64,000 nucleotides of DNA. Origin: Costus lasius. Taxonomy: Eukaryota; Streptophyta; Magnoliopsida; Zingiberales; Costaceae. Below are positions 55,036-64,000 of the stretch, piece after piece. Position 1 is the stretch's first letter; each line of letters starts with the position of its first letter. The stretch covers positions 86,521,178-86,585,177 of the forward strand of contig CM050449.1 in NCBI GenBank assembly GCA_027563935.2. Direction: 5' to 3'. The position numbers were made by a program, and so were the translations under genes. Below the pieces are notes generated by a model. That model worked only from the letters and a program-made list of their open reading frames with translations, had not been told where the DNA came from and searched no databases.

Positions 55036-56371
55036 ACCCACCTTAAACTCTCTTTGCTTCACAATGACAACTTATGTTCTACACTTAAAGCCATTCATTT
55101 TGTTAAAAGAGATTCAAACAAAACCACATTCGATCCTTCATGAATGTACACTCATGTGAAGTTTCTCAAGGTCTATCAATGAGTGATGCTATTCATTAAA
55201 AAGCACAGATCAAGATTTTGGTCGATGTGAAGTCAATAGAAAGATTACGATTATAAACTTGATAAATATTGAAAGAATTGAAGATGAATCAATGTTTGAC
55301 CATATTGCAAAATGGTGCAACTCAAGTGCTAAACGTTGGTAACCTCTGCATGCATCTCAGGTTATTATCAACATATTGGACAACTTCTTCTTATGAAGTG
55401 TATGAACAAGAGATGTTGAATCTTACAAATTCATGTTACCTTATCATGGAAAATTAAAAACTCTTGAGAAACATAGAGGCTTTTTGAAAAGTGATATACT
55501 ATGCCCAAGTATTCAAAACAAGCTCAAGCTCAAGTCCAAGAAGATCCGAGATAAAAAGAGGTCAATTATCAAGGAAAATAAAGATGTCGCTATAGCAGCA
55601 AAATCATACAGGGGCATCATTACTATGGCGGATCAACTCATAATAATATCAACGATAAAAGAGATGGATTGACTCAACAACAAAGTCTTTGATGGCTTGA
55701 TAAAATGCTGGCAAAATCTGGTGGTAGCACTATTATCAATCAAGTTTATAGCACAGAAGGCTCGCCCACCCTCCTCAATACCACATGGGCAAACTTGTTG
55801 AACAAGGTATATAACAACTCTGATATGACACCATGGAAGTCATAATAGCCGGCCTTAAAAAGGGAGCCACATCACGCATGTTTACAAGCCACTTGTAGAG
55901 TCACAACCAATAATTCTCAAACCAACAATAACAAAAGAAGGAGAGAAGAAGTGAAACTCATATCAAAGTTTTACAAAAGAAATTATCAATAGAAGACTCA
56001 GATATGGATCTATAAATACAGGTCCTAACATGAGAGACATGGTATTTAAGTACAGTGAGCCAACAACATTAGGAAAATTGTCGCGAATACAAGCATCTGC
56101 TCCTCAAATTCATCATCAGCTTTGAGACATTCATCCTGTGCTCTTTCTTATAGCTCCTGCAGAGAGGCTAATTTAATTTGGGATTTACAAAGCCATTATC
56201 TACACATATAAAGAAGAAGCAAAAAACATGAGAAATAATGGACGAAAGATTGAAGCAGCAAAAAGGGTTAATGATTTACCTCACTAATGAGATTCTTGCT
56301 ATATCTTAAACAAGCCTAAAAAATGAAGAATATTCTGCAACAGATTTGTACGCGCCCGTGGCTTATACAAA
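55036..56371. other. Interior of the LARD-like element, unidentified
   Basis: Mixed sequence with short frames (for example 55433-55672, Lys-rich) but no recognised retroelement domain. It runs up to the polypurine tract. Nothing else is seen. Confidence 0.35.
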
Positions 56372-56382
56372 TTTTTTTTTTT

Positions 56383-56413
<31 letters not shown>

Positions 56414-56418
56414 GCATT
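56372..56418 (+). other. T21-G22 tract: expanded polypurine-tract region
   Basis: Twenty-one T (56372-56392) are followed by 22 G (56393-56414), then CATT, and the LTR begins at 56419. The G run plus CATT is the usual place and shape of a polypurine tract (compare ATAAGGGGGGCATTTTGG at 53020). Its length may reflect slippage or a sequencing artefact. Confidence 0.75.
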
Positions 56419-57702
56419 TGTTGAACCATGTTTTCACCCAAATATGTCGAAAGTAAAGCATCAATTTTTTTTAACATCATACAAAATATCCATGGGTTAT
56501 AGCCTAAACAAAGAAAGTAATGAAGACCTAGAAATGCATCAATTTTTTTTAACATCATACAAAATATCCATGGGTTATAGCCTAAACAAAGAAAGTAATG
56601 AAGACCTAGAAATGTAGATGGAAATAGCTAGCTTTGAAATCTTGATGCAGAAAACTATGATGTCTCTTCTAAGCTGGTGCAAACTCGACTCAGAGAAAAC
56701 AAACTCAGGATGCAGTATGAATTTCATGGAATAAATCTTTGTGATGTAACCATGATTGCTATCCAAAATACCTTAGTCAGATTTGCAGATACAATGTTTC
56801 TGTGCAATAGAAACAAGGGTTGCATGGTGACAGATAACCATGTTTAGCAAGTGATTACTATGCATCCGCTGAGCCAAAATGCACAAATGATATATCAAAA
56901 TGAAGACGAGAAAATGTACTTGTTTATTTCAGAATTTCGTACATAAAAACGTTGTGATGCAGTAGGAATCTCCTTTCAAAATCTACTAATCAGATTAGAT
57001 CTGCAGAATCTGTGTTCGCGCAGCGATAGATAGCCATGTTCAGCATGTGATTATTACGCATCCACATGACCAAAATCTACAAATGATACATCAATATGAC
57101 AAGCAAAACAAGCACTTGTGTATTGAATTGTTCGTTCCATACAAAGATGCACATGGAATAATTCAGTCAGAATTGATTTTGACTCTTGACACATTAAAGT
57201 CAAATCAAGAAGAAAGCCTTGCATACACTGAATTCCAAAAAAAAAAAAATCAAAGAAATCAAAGCAGCTAGTCAAAGGAGGAAAGCCGAATAAAATTATG
57301 GCAAATAAAGCAAGGAATTTACAACAGCAATAAAGAGGGGAAGCGCAAGGCATAAAAAAAAAATCAAATGAAGGAGAGTGATTGAAGCTAAGGAATTGCA
57401 AAGAAAGGAAGGAAGCGATCTGAGTTGACCAAATTAAGGAAAATCAACGCAGGAAATCAAATAAGGGGAAATCTACTAGTGCCTCACGGCAAAGAAATTA
57501 CATAAGAGGGAACATTTCAAAAAAATAAGTAATCGCAGAGGCTGGCAATTGATGATAGCCAACAAATAAAGAAAAAAAAATTGTAGCAAGAAAGGAAAGA
57601 AATAGAGGCAGCAATCGACAAAAAGAAATCAAATGGAGAAGGAGCGTGAGGCCATAAAAGCGAACACAAGGAAATAATTTAAAGAGAAGGTGGCTGTAGG
57701 CT

Positions 57703-57710
57703 TATAAAAA
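57703..57710 (+). promoter_or_regulatory. Putative LTR TATA box
   Basis: TATAAAAA within GGCTTATAAAAAGGGCAG, placed 1.3 kb into the LTR and followed by purine-rich leader, is the best promoter candidate of the LARD-like element. Confidence 0.5.
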
Positions 57711-57819
57711 GGGCAGAAGGCGACAGAAAAAAAAAGAGGGACACAAGCCTACTACGCCGAGAGGCTGGCAAAAAAAAAAGAGAAAGATAGAACGCTGAGG
57801 GGCTGCAACAACAAAAGAA

Positions 57820-58060
57820 GAGAAGGCTGCTGTGACGCTGTACCTGACTGTATAGCTGAGGGCTTATTTACATCGAGAGGCTGCAACAAAAAAAAAGTAG
57901 AGAAGGCTGCTGTGACGCTATACCTGACAGTACAGTTGAGGGCTTATTTACACCGATAGGTTGCAAAAAAAAAACAAGAGGAGAAGAATACATCGAAGGC
58001 TGCTGTGACGCTGTACCTGACTGTACAGCTGAGGGCTTATTATTTGCTAGGAAAAAGAAA
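57820..58060. repeat. Leader repeats with GGCTGCTGTGACGCTGTACCTG
   Basis: Three units at 57825, 57905 and 57998 share GGCTGCTGTGACGCT(G/A)TACCTGAC(T/A)GTA(T/C)AG and GCTGAGGGCTTATT. Each holds an inverted repeat CTGTAC...GTACAG. They are separated by A9-A10 runs. Confidence 0.8.
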
Positions 58061-58534
58061 AATCTTGCTGCACCTGAACGTATAGCTGAGAATTGCTGAT
58101 CGTCAACCCTGTTTTACCAAATCCTCCAGCCGCTGGTGCAAGCTAGAAGAAAAGAAAATCTTCAAATCTCAGCATTTGAAAATCCAATCATTTGATCGGA
58201 TTGAAATTTTGCTCACGCCTTCTCCTCGAGTGTGCGAACCCACAGAGTGAAAGATCCGGCGATCTGACGGCTAGATCGCCAGAATCGAACGATTTTATGC
58301 CGGCGACGCTGTTCACGCGAAAAGCCTCGATTCCTCGTCTACACTTCACCAGAAGCCTCCAAGTTCCGGCCACAACTCCCTATCTACATAGAGAAGCTAC
58401 CCCTAAAACCGATTGGCCGGAGAAGCACCGAGCCGCCGGCGGCGACGAACCCTAGTTTCGTCCGCCGCCGCCGTTCACGAAAGAGATGAAGAAAATATTG
58501 GACAGCTGAGATATGTCCACAAAAATCAACGGTT

Positions 58535-59720
58535 GAGATCTAAATCTGATCAATGTTCCAGATCGTTTTGCACGAAATCAAACGGTCAAGATCAATTTCA
58601 TCAAAAAATAAATCCAACGGCTACGATTCGCCAGTTCAAATTGACAATTCAAATTTAATTAAAATTAACGGTTCAGATTCTATTATGCTTGATCGGACGA
58701 ATGAGATCAATTTGATATAATAATTTGAATCCAGCGGTTGGGATTCGTTCACTAAAATCGAACGGTTTAGATCTACATTAGAACGAACGGGCGAGATTGG
58801 TTCAAGTTTAATCGGATGGCCAAGATCAAATTGATCAAATCTAACGGTTCAGATTCATTCATATAAAATCGAACGATTCAGATCAATCTGATTCAAATGA
58901 ATAGAAACTGACGGCTGTGATTTGGCCATTTTAAATCCAACGGTTCAGATTCAAATCTATTCAGCGGTTCAGATCTGATTATGAAACTAGTGAACGGCTG
59001 AGAATAATCCGTGCATATCTTGGTCAATCAGTTGACGTTTGACATGATCAAGGTGTCGATCCCTGCTATAGAGAACTTGATCTTTCCGAATATTATATCG
59101 GAATTTTGATACGAGACCCGGATTGATACAGATTTGCGAATTTAAATGGAAGGTCATAATAAATCTGATTTAAATCTAAACCAACGGCCCAGAATAATTC
59201 GTACATATCTTGGTCAATCGGTTGACGTATGACATGATCAAGGTATCAATCTCTACTATAGCGAACCTGATCTTTCCAAATATAATATTGGATTTTCAAT
59301 CCAACACTCGGATGGGTACAAATCTGCTAATTTAAATGAACATTCATTATGAGCTTGATCAAATATGATATCAAATATGATCAAGGAGTTGATCCCTATT
59401 AAACCAAACTTGATCGTTCCAAATAAAATATTAGATCTTCGATCCGAGACATGAATTAAAGCAGATCTGCAAATCTAAATGGATAGTCATGATAAGTTGA
59501 TTTAAATATGAAATCAATGGTTGAAATTAATCGGAGCATATCTCCATCAATCAGATGACGTTTGAAATGATCAAGGTGTTGATCCCAACTATATTGAACC
59601 TGATCTTTCCTAATATGATATCGGATTTTTTGATCTGAATGCTGGATTGAGGCAAAGCTATGAGCAAGATCCGAGCCAATTGAAATATCCAACATGCCAT
59701 CACAGCTGGACATCTTTCAA
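58535..59720. repeat. AACGG(T)TCAGAT repeats passing into four degenerate units of about 190 bp
   Basis: Up to 58990, phrases (C/T)(C/A)AACGGTTCAGAT(T/C) recur every 30-45 bp. From about 58995, units run from AATAATCCGTGCATATCTTGGTCAATC through GACATGATCAAGGTGTCGATC and TTGATCTTTCC to ATCGGA and GATTTAAAT, repeated near 59192, 59382 and 59526 with growing divergence and deletions. Confidence 0.75.
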
Positions 59721-59777
59721 TTTAAATATCCAATAAGTCATCAAGGCTGAATAAAGGATTAATTTTCACAATAAAGT

Positions 59778-59821
59778 ATTGTTTGGGAAGTGCGGACGTT
59801 GATGTTTACCGTTGGGGCGTA
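59778..59821. repeat. Hairpin motif H, copy 2
   Basis: TATTGTTTGGGAAGTGCGGACG, then TTGATG-TTTAC-CGTTG and GGGGCGTAA. The stem positions differ from copies 1 and 3, but most changes keep G-U or Watson-Crick pairing. It stands just before array B. Confidence 0.75.
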
Positions 59822-59854
59822 ACTCCTCAATATGATGTTGTGTTTATTAAGATT

Positions 59855-60725
59855 GAAATATCCAACATGCCGTCAGACCGGACATTTTTACCCAACAAGC
59901 CATTGAGGCAGGGTATGTCTCAAATTGAACATCCAACAAGTCATTGAGACCGGATGCCTTCCAAATTCAAATGCTCATAAGTCATCAAAACCGAGCAGTT
60001 GTCAAATCAAATATCCAACAAGTCATTATGACCGGATATTTTCTCAAATCAAATTATCCAACGAGTCGCAAGACCGGATATTTTCAAATTCAAATTATCC
60101 AATAAGTTGCAAGACTGGATAAATTTCTCAAATTCAAATTATCCAACAAGTCGCAAGACTGGATATTTCCCCAAATTTAAATATCCAACAAGTCGCAAGA
60201 CCGGATATTTTCAAATTAAATTATCCAACAAGTCGCAATACCGGGTATTTTCCAAATCAAATTATCCAACAAGCCGCGAGGCTGAATAATTTCCTCAAAT
60301 TCAAATATCCAACAAGTCGCAAGACCGAATGTTTCCCCAAATTTAAATATCCAACAAGTCGCAAGACCGGATATTTTCTAATTAAATTATCCAACAAGTC
60401 GCAAGACCGGTTATTTTCCAAATCAAATTATCCAACATGCCGCGAGGCCGGATAATTTCCTCAAATTCAAATATCCAACAAGTCGCAAGACCGGGTATTT
60501 CCTCAAATTCAAATATCCAACAAGTCGCAAGACCAGGTATTTCCTCAAATTCAAATATCCAACAAGTCATAAGACCGGTATTTTCCCAGATCAAATTATC
60601 CAACAAGCCGCGAGGCCGGATAATTTCTTCAAATTCAAATTATCCAATACACCGCAAGACCGGGTAATTTTGCCAAATCAAAACATCCAACAAGCCGTAA
60701 GGCCGGATGATCTTCCAAGTTCCAA
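59855..60725. repeat. Tandem array B, about 43-bp unit, about 20 copies
   Basis: The unit is ATCCAACAAGTCGCAAGACCGG followed by ATATTTTC(C)(T)CAAAT and TCAAAT(T), 40-45 bp. Early units read CATTGAGACCGG instead of CGCAAGACCGG, later ones CGCGAGGCCGG. It is flanked by motif H on both sides. Frames through it (for example 59925-60289, 60437-60667) are repeat translations. Confidence 0.9.
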
Positions 60726-60757
60726 TATCCACATGTCTTATTGCATTACGATGAAAT

Positions 60758-60802
60758 ATTGTTTGGGAGGTGCGTACGTCGATGTTTACCATCGGGGCGT
60801 AG
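60758..60802. repeat. Hairpin motif H, copy 3
   Basis: TATTGTTTGGGAGGTGCGTACG, then a hairpin identical in stem and loop to copy 1, then TTCCTCAATATGACA. It closes array B. The preceding GCATTACGATGAAATATTG also matches the lead-in of copy 1 (GCATTATGGTGTAGTATTG). Confidence 0.8.
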
Positions 60803-61365
60803 TTCCTCAATATGACATCGTGCTGCCGAGGCCGAATATTATCTTGGATTCGAACATCTAATAAGTCGTCACAAGACCAAGTACAAACACAAAGCTATCC
60901 AAATTAATAAAAGTTTCTCTCTTCTGTCGCTTATGTTTTTATATCAAGGCATGTATTTTTATGATGTTCATGAATAAAATTGACTGGCCTTATATTTTAT
61001 TTCATAGTATAGATCTCTTAATCAAAGGTTCCCTAACTTTAGGGGTAATTAACAATGAGTGCTTGCGCTCATTGGAAGCCAGAACCCATTAAACAAAAAG
61101 CCTTATTAATTTAAGGTGAATTTAATAAAGGTCATATTGTATTTCATATGTAACACTTTTTGACCCCACAAGAGGGTAGACACTTGTGCGTCTACTCTTT
61201 GTAAGTTGACGAATTTGTGCACAAAAGAAGGGTAACTATCTAAACCCATTATGTGTTGTTCAGTTCTTGCATTGATCCTCTAGCGAGGAAATTATTTTTC
61301 GAGTTTTTTTCCCACTATGTTATTGCTATTAAAATTTTATTATTTCACTCGCAATTCCCTTATAG

Positions 61366-61377
61366 CGGTATCAGAAC
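61366..61377 (+). other. Primer-binding site of the copia element, initiator-Met type
   Basis: CGGTATCAGAAC differs from the canonical TGGTATCAGAGC at two positions and lies 2 bp after the LTR end ATTCCCTTATA, as expected. Confidence 0.6.
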
Positions 61378-63050
61378 TACACGCGCGCAATCAAATAATG
61401 CTTGTCTGATGTTCTACATATTTTTGATGTATGATTTTTTTTTTAAAAAATTATAGCATGTGCAGTGCTAATAGATAAATGTAGGATGTTTCCAAAATCT
61501 TTCTAAATGACTTTTTCATATTTTTTTGAATTTTTAGATCAACTTATTTCTTGATTTTGACATTGGCACCACCCTCACCTTCAAAAGTGCAATATTCATA
61601 CTGTCAAATTTTTTTACAAATATTTTTGTGCCCTATTTGTGGAGAGATATAGGTAACTTAAAGTGTCTAAAAATTGCATAAGGGTTTGCATACTTAAGAA
61701 AATTTGTAAATTTTTTCTTGACGTTTTGTGCTTTGCTTTGGGTCAGCATACATGCTACCATTTTTGGACAGCAGCTCCAAAAATCATTGAAAAAAATTTT
61801 GCCAGTTAATTGTTGCAGTGGTTGAATGCCAAGAAAAGGAAATTTATTAATTTTAGATTTTTCTATGTTATGCAAAATATTTTTCTTTCCTTATATGGAG
61901 CATTGGAATATGCTCATGGTGATATGGTTATTTGACAAGCCCCATGAAATGTTTGTGGATGTATGTATCCACTTTGTAAAATTATTTATGCGGTATGTGA
62001 GTTGATCCTCCATCTATTAAATCTCTTGAAGTAAAAAATTTGATATATTCTCCTATTTTTAAAATTATAATTTGATAGAATAGGATTTTTTTTTTTTAAA
62101 TTGCTACAAAGAGAGAGCTTGGAAGCACTTGACACTAGATGGTGATCTTGACACGCATGGAGCAACATGGCCAAGAGTTCTAGGAGTATGGAAGCTTCAC
62201 TAGGAGGCTTGATGGTGCTTGCAAGAAGCTTGGATATTTGGTGGCGTTGGGCCTTTGTCCATGACATCGATGACCACATCTTGATCCTTCTGTGTGAGGG
62301 GCTTGCCACTTCCATGTCTTAACTTAACTCATCTATGGATTGAGGTGAACCAAGGGCAAGAAAGGGATATAACCATATTTTCTTTTATACTTAATATCAT
62401 ATATGTCATTATGTTGTTTTTATTTATCTTGCATATCAACATAGGACCTTGTATGCTAAGAAAAAGATGAAAACAACCAATTGAGTTTGGTGAGACCAAG
62501 AAAAACCCTCATGATCAAATATCAAGTATAGCTTAGCCTTCTAATGCGTAGCCCTTGTCAAATTATTGATCAATAGTGTTATAAACCATTTTCTACCCTC
62601 ATAGAATACATTCACTTATTTTTAGAAGATGTATAATAACAATATATGAACTTATGTCTGACTTTGTTTGTATGTGCCTTTGCGAGACACATATTGGCCT
62701 TGAGCATAATGGTCATGATAAACTTGACTAGATTTTTCATGTATAGGCCATATGATGAAAAATTCTAGAGGCAGCAGTTGAAGTTAGGGTATGTGCTGTA
62801 TCCAGCCGTTGCTAGACACAAGGTGCATAAACTATTTAACTAAGAGGAGTTGCACTTGGTCCGCATGCCTTCCTAAGGATGAATGGAATCATTTTGTGCA
62901 ATTGACATTTATAGGGTTGCTAATTTTAGTAAAATAGTGGGAGAATAATCATTTATTAGAAGTCCATGTTAAATGATTTTTGAACATGATTATTTACTTT
63001 GCATTTTATTTTTGTATATTCATAATAGATAACACAAACTCATATGCCTT
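61378..63050 (+). other. Leader/internal region of the copia element, unidentified
   Basis: AT-rich to about 62090, then a mixed stretch (62090-62340) with short broken frames on both strands, then AT-rich. No domain recognised. Confidence 0.3.
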
Positions 63051-63190
63051 TGCACTGCAATCTATCCTCATAAGAGGGCAAGTTGGATGGTACCAACTTT
63101 AAAGTTTGATATGAGAATATGCAAGATGTTTTGAGGTAGGAGGAAAATCTAGATGTCCTCGAGTTACCTTATGATGCACTGCAATTTTAT
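63050..63190 (+). pseudogene. Ty1/copia gag fragment
   Basis: The plus strand reads GKLDGTNFKV, a stop where W is normal, YENMQDVLR, a stop, EENLDVLELPYDA. This follows the copia gag signature (LNGTNF..W...L...L). Two stops in 30 codons show it is dead. Upstream sequence has a stop at TAA 63071. Confidence 0.55.
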
Positions 63191-63396
63191 AGCAATTTGT
63201 AAGGTGTATTGACCATGAATCTAAGCCAAACTACCTATTTCTTTAACCCTTTTGGCTCATTTTATCATCTTATTTCAGAATCTTCACTTCCACTCATCTT
63301 TGCTGGATTGCAGGAAATATAACTCAATATCAAAGGATTTTCAGAGACGTTCAAAGTCCTAAGATGATTCACGATGCAAAGATGAGGAGCAAATAT

Positions 63397-63667
63397 CCAT
63401 AGAAAGATTTAGGACCGAGTCCTGAATGTCTTCACAGTCCTGAAATCTCTACCGCACAATTGCATTTTCCACAGAAACTTTTAGGACGGGTTCTGAAAAT
63501 CTTCATAGTCCTGAAGTCTCTACAACACAACTACCAGTTTTCCACAAAAACTTCTAGGATGGGGTTATGAAAATCTTCACAGTCCTATAGTCTTTGTAGT
63601 GTAATTGAAAGCCAGTTTTCCACATAAACTTTTAGGACGAGGTCCTGAAAATCTTTCTAGTCCTGAT
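63397..63667. repeat. Tandem array, 72-78-bp unit, about 3.7 copies
   Basis: Units starting CCA(C/T)A(G/A/T)AAACTTTTAGGAC begin at 63397, 63469, 63541 and 63619. Each holds AGGAC...TCTGAAAATCTTC(A)...AGTCCTGA, so AGGAC and GTCCT form an inverted pair within every unit. Confidence 0.85.
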
Positions 63668-63922
63668 CTTTTCCGCCAGACTCACCTGCTGATGAATCAA
63701 AAAGTCATGATTATTATATATACTTGATTAGCCTTTTTAAGTCATCTTTATCTTAATTCTGCTTGTTTTTAATTTAAATTCAGTCAATTATTTCAGAATC
63801 TACACCTCTTTTTTTTTTAATATTTTCATATAAAAAGTGCTCAAATTCATGGATTTTGAAGGATTTAAAAGCCAAAAGTGGAATCAAGATGAAATTTGGA
63901 ACTCAAGGGGCAAATTTGAAAA

Positions 63923-63975
63923 AAAATTGGCCATCACACCCTTGTGATGAATTGCGTCACAGGGGTGTGATTACG
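63923..63975. repeat. Palindrome at the window edge
   Basis: CATCACACCCTTGTGATG and CGTCACAGGGGTGTGATTACG are imperfect complements around AATTG, an 18-20-bp-arm hairpin. CACACCC/GGGTGTG is perfect. The style resembles the palindromes of the Athila-type elements in this window. Confidence 0.65.
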
Positions 63976-64000
63976 AATTTTGGAGGAAAAACCAGCCACG

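Larger units (their letters stand above)
51790..61170 (+). mobile_element. Large non-coding LTR element (LARD-like), 9.4 kb, TSD AGAGG
   Basis: TGTTGAACCATGTTTTCACCC starts both the left LTR (51790) and the right LTR (56419). The right LTR ends TTTGACCCCACA at 61170. AGAGG flanks the whole (51785-51789 and 61171-61175), and removing the element rejoins a copia LTR. A polypurine tract precedes the right LTR. The left LTR is recognisable for about 190 bp, then truncated. The interior (51980-56370) has no gag or pol that I can read; frames at 51987-52283, 55269-55672 and 57047-57271 match nothing known. Large LTRs with a non-coding interior define LARDs; Tat/Ogre affinity is possible. Confidence 0.75.
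56419..61170 (+). repeat. Right LTR of the LARD-like element, 4,752 bp, made of tandem arrays
   Basis: Blocks in order: a 77-bp duplication (56458 and 56535), a 196-bp duplication (56834 and 57030), a TATA box (57703), an 80-93-bp repeat (57825, 57905, 57998), a GC-rich part (58200-58490), AACGG-type repeats (58540-58990), a degenerate unit of about 190 bp (58990-59720), motif H, array B, motif H, and a 370-bp tail ending CCCCACA. Very little is single-copy. The promoter gives about 1.3 kb of U3 and about 3.4 kb of R-U5. Confidence 0.7.
50589..64000 (+). mobile_element. Ty1/copia element (Angela/Tork-like), 5' part, interrupted, runs off the window
   Basis: A 5' LTR (50589-51789 plus 61176-61364, about 1,390 bp) starts TGTTAATTGTTACTC and ends ATTCCCTTATA. 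It shares many phrases in order with the solo LTR 6386-8618 (for example GGCTAGCACC, ATTGATAGAGG/CTTATAGAGGG, ACATACCTCTCATTGCTTCTGAT). A primer-binding site follows at 61366 and a gag fragment near 63060. The LTR is interrupted by the LARD-like element. Coding capacity inside the window is broken. Confidence 0.7.

Noticed and set aside
53474..55046. Many open frames on both strands with repeating WSHDPF-like or NGSWDQAF-like peptides
   Set aside because: They are translations of the 36-bp array in different phases; both strands are open and no start or domain is conserved.
59925..60667. Frames with repeating SNSNYPTSRKTG or ISSNSNIQQVARPG peptides
   Set aside because: Unit length of array B is a near-multiple of three, so frames stay open by repetition only.
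53345..60725. CRISPR-like look of short direct repeats with alternating segments
   Set aside because: Units are contiguous and diverge gradually, there are no unique spacers, and the context is a plant retroelement.

Overview
This is plant nuclear DNA: AT-rich, almost wholly built of decayed transposable elements, with one intact multi-exon host gene. The GC-rich first exon (17095-17204) and the retroelement mix would suit a large-genome, possibly monocot, flowering plant; that is inference only and I cannot name the species.

The host gene lies on the + strand from 17095 to 47818. It encodes a FAM10/Hip (Hsc70-interacting protein, ST13-like) cochaperone of 386 residues. Eleven exons with GT-AG junctions and consistent phases give one uninterrupted frame. 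Nearly all of the 30.7 kb is two giant introns, intron 2 (17358-31600, 14,243 bp) and intron 6 (32249-46496, 14,248 bp). The other eight introns are 71-92 bp, except intron 10 (483 bp).

1-10285: a Ty3/gypsy Athila-type retroelement on the minus strand. It has a tRNA-Asp primer-binding site, broken gag and protease, no reverse transcriptase or integrase, and an intact 463-codon ORF in the envelope position. Its LTR is split by a 2,233-bp Ty1/copia-type solo LTR (target-site duplication, TSD, ATCCT) and is followed by a second partial LTR. 10286-14589: a degenerate hAT transposon with a broken transposase and an unusual run of three long palindromes. 14590-15740: an LTR-like GC-rich block. 15741-17094: upstream region of the gene.

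Intron 2 holds a LINE-like ORF1 fragment, a 1,343-bp miniature LTR retrotransposon (TSD TATAG), a DUF659/BED-type hAT transposase pseudogene interrupted by an Athila-type solo LTR that is itself interrupted by a second solo LTR (TSD TATTA), and small MITEs. Intron 6 holds a Ty1/copia pol pseudogene, a second copy of one MITE family, and an unusual number of local tandem duplications.

Downstream of the gene are a solo LTR (48169-49344) and a Ty1/copia element that starts near 50589 and runs off the window. Its 5' LTR is split by a 9.4-kb non-coding LARD-like element (51790-61170, TSD AGAGG). The 4.75-kb right LTR of that element is assembled almost entirely from independent tandem arrays, and a roughly 43-bp hairpin-forming motif punctuates the arrays three times in the element. 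This is the most unusual structure in the window.

No rRNA, tRNA, CRISPR or bacterial-type operon was found. Apart from the Hip gene and the envelope-position ORF, coding sequence in the window is transposon debris.
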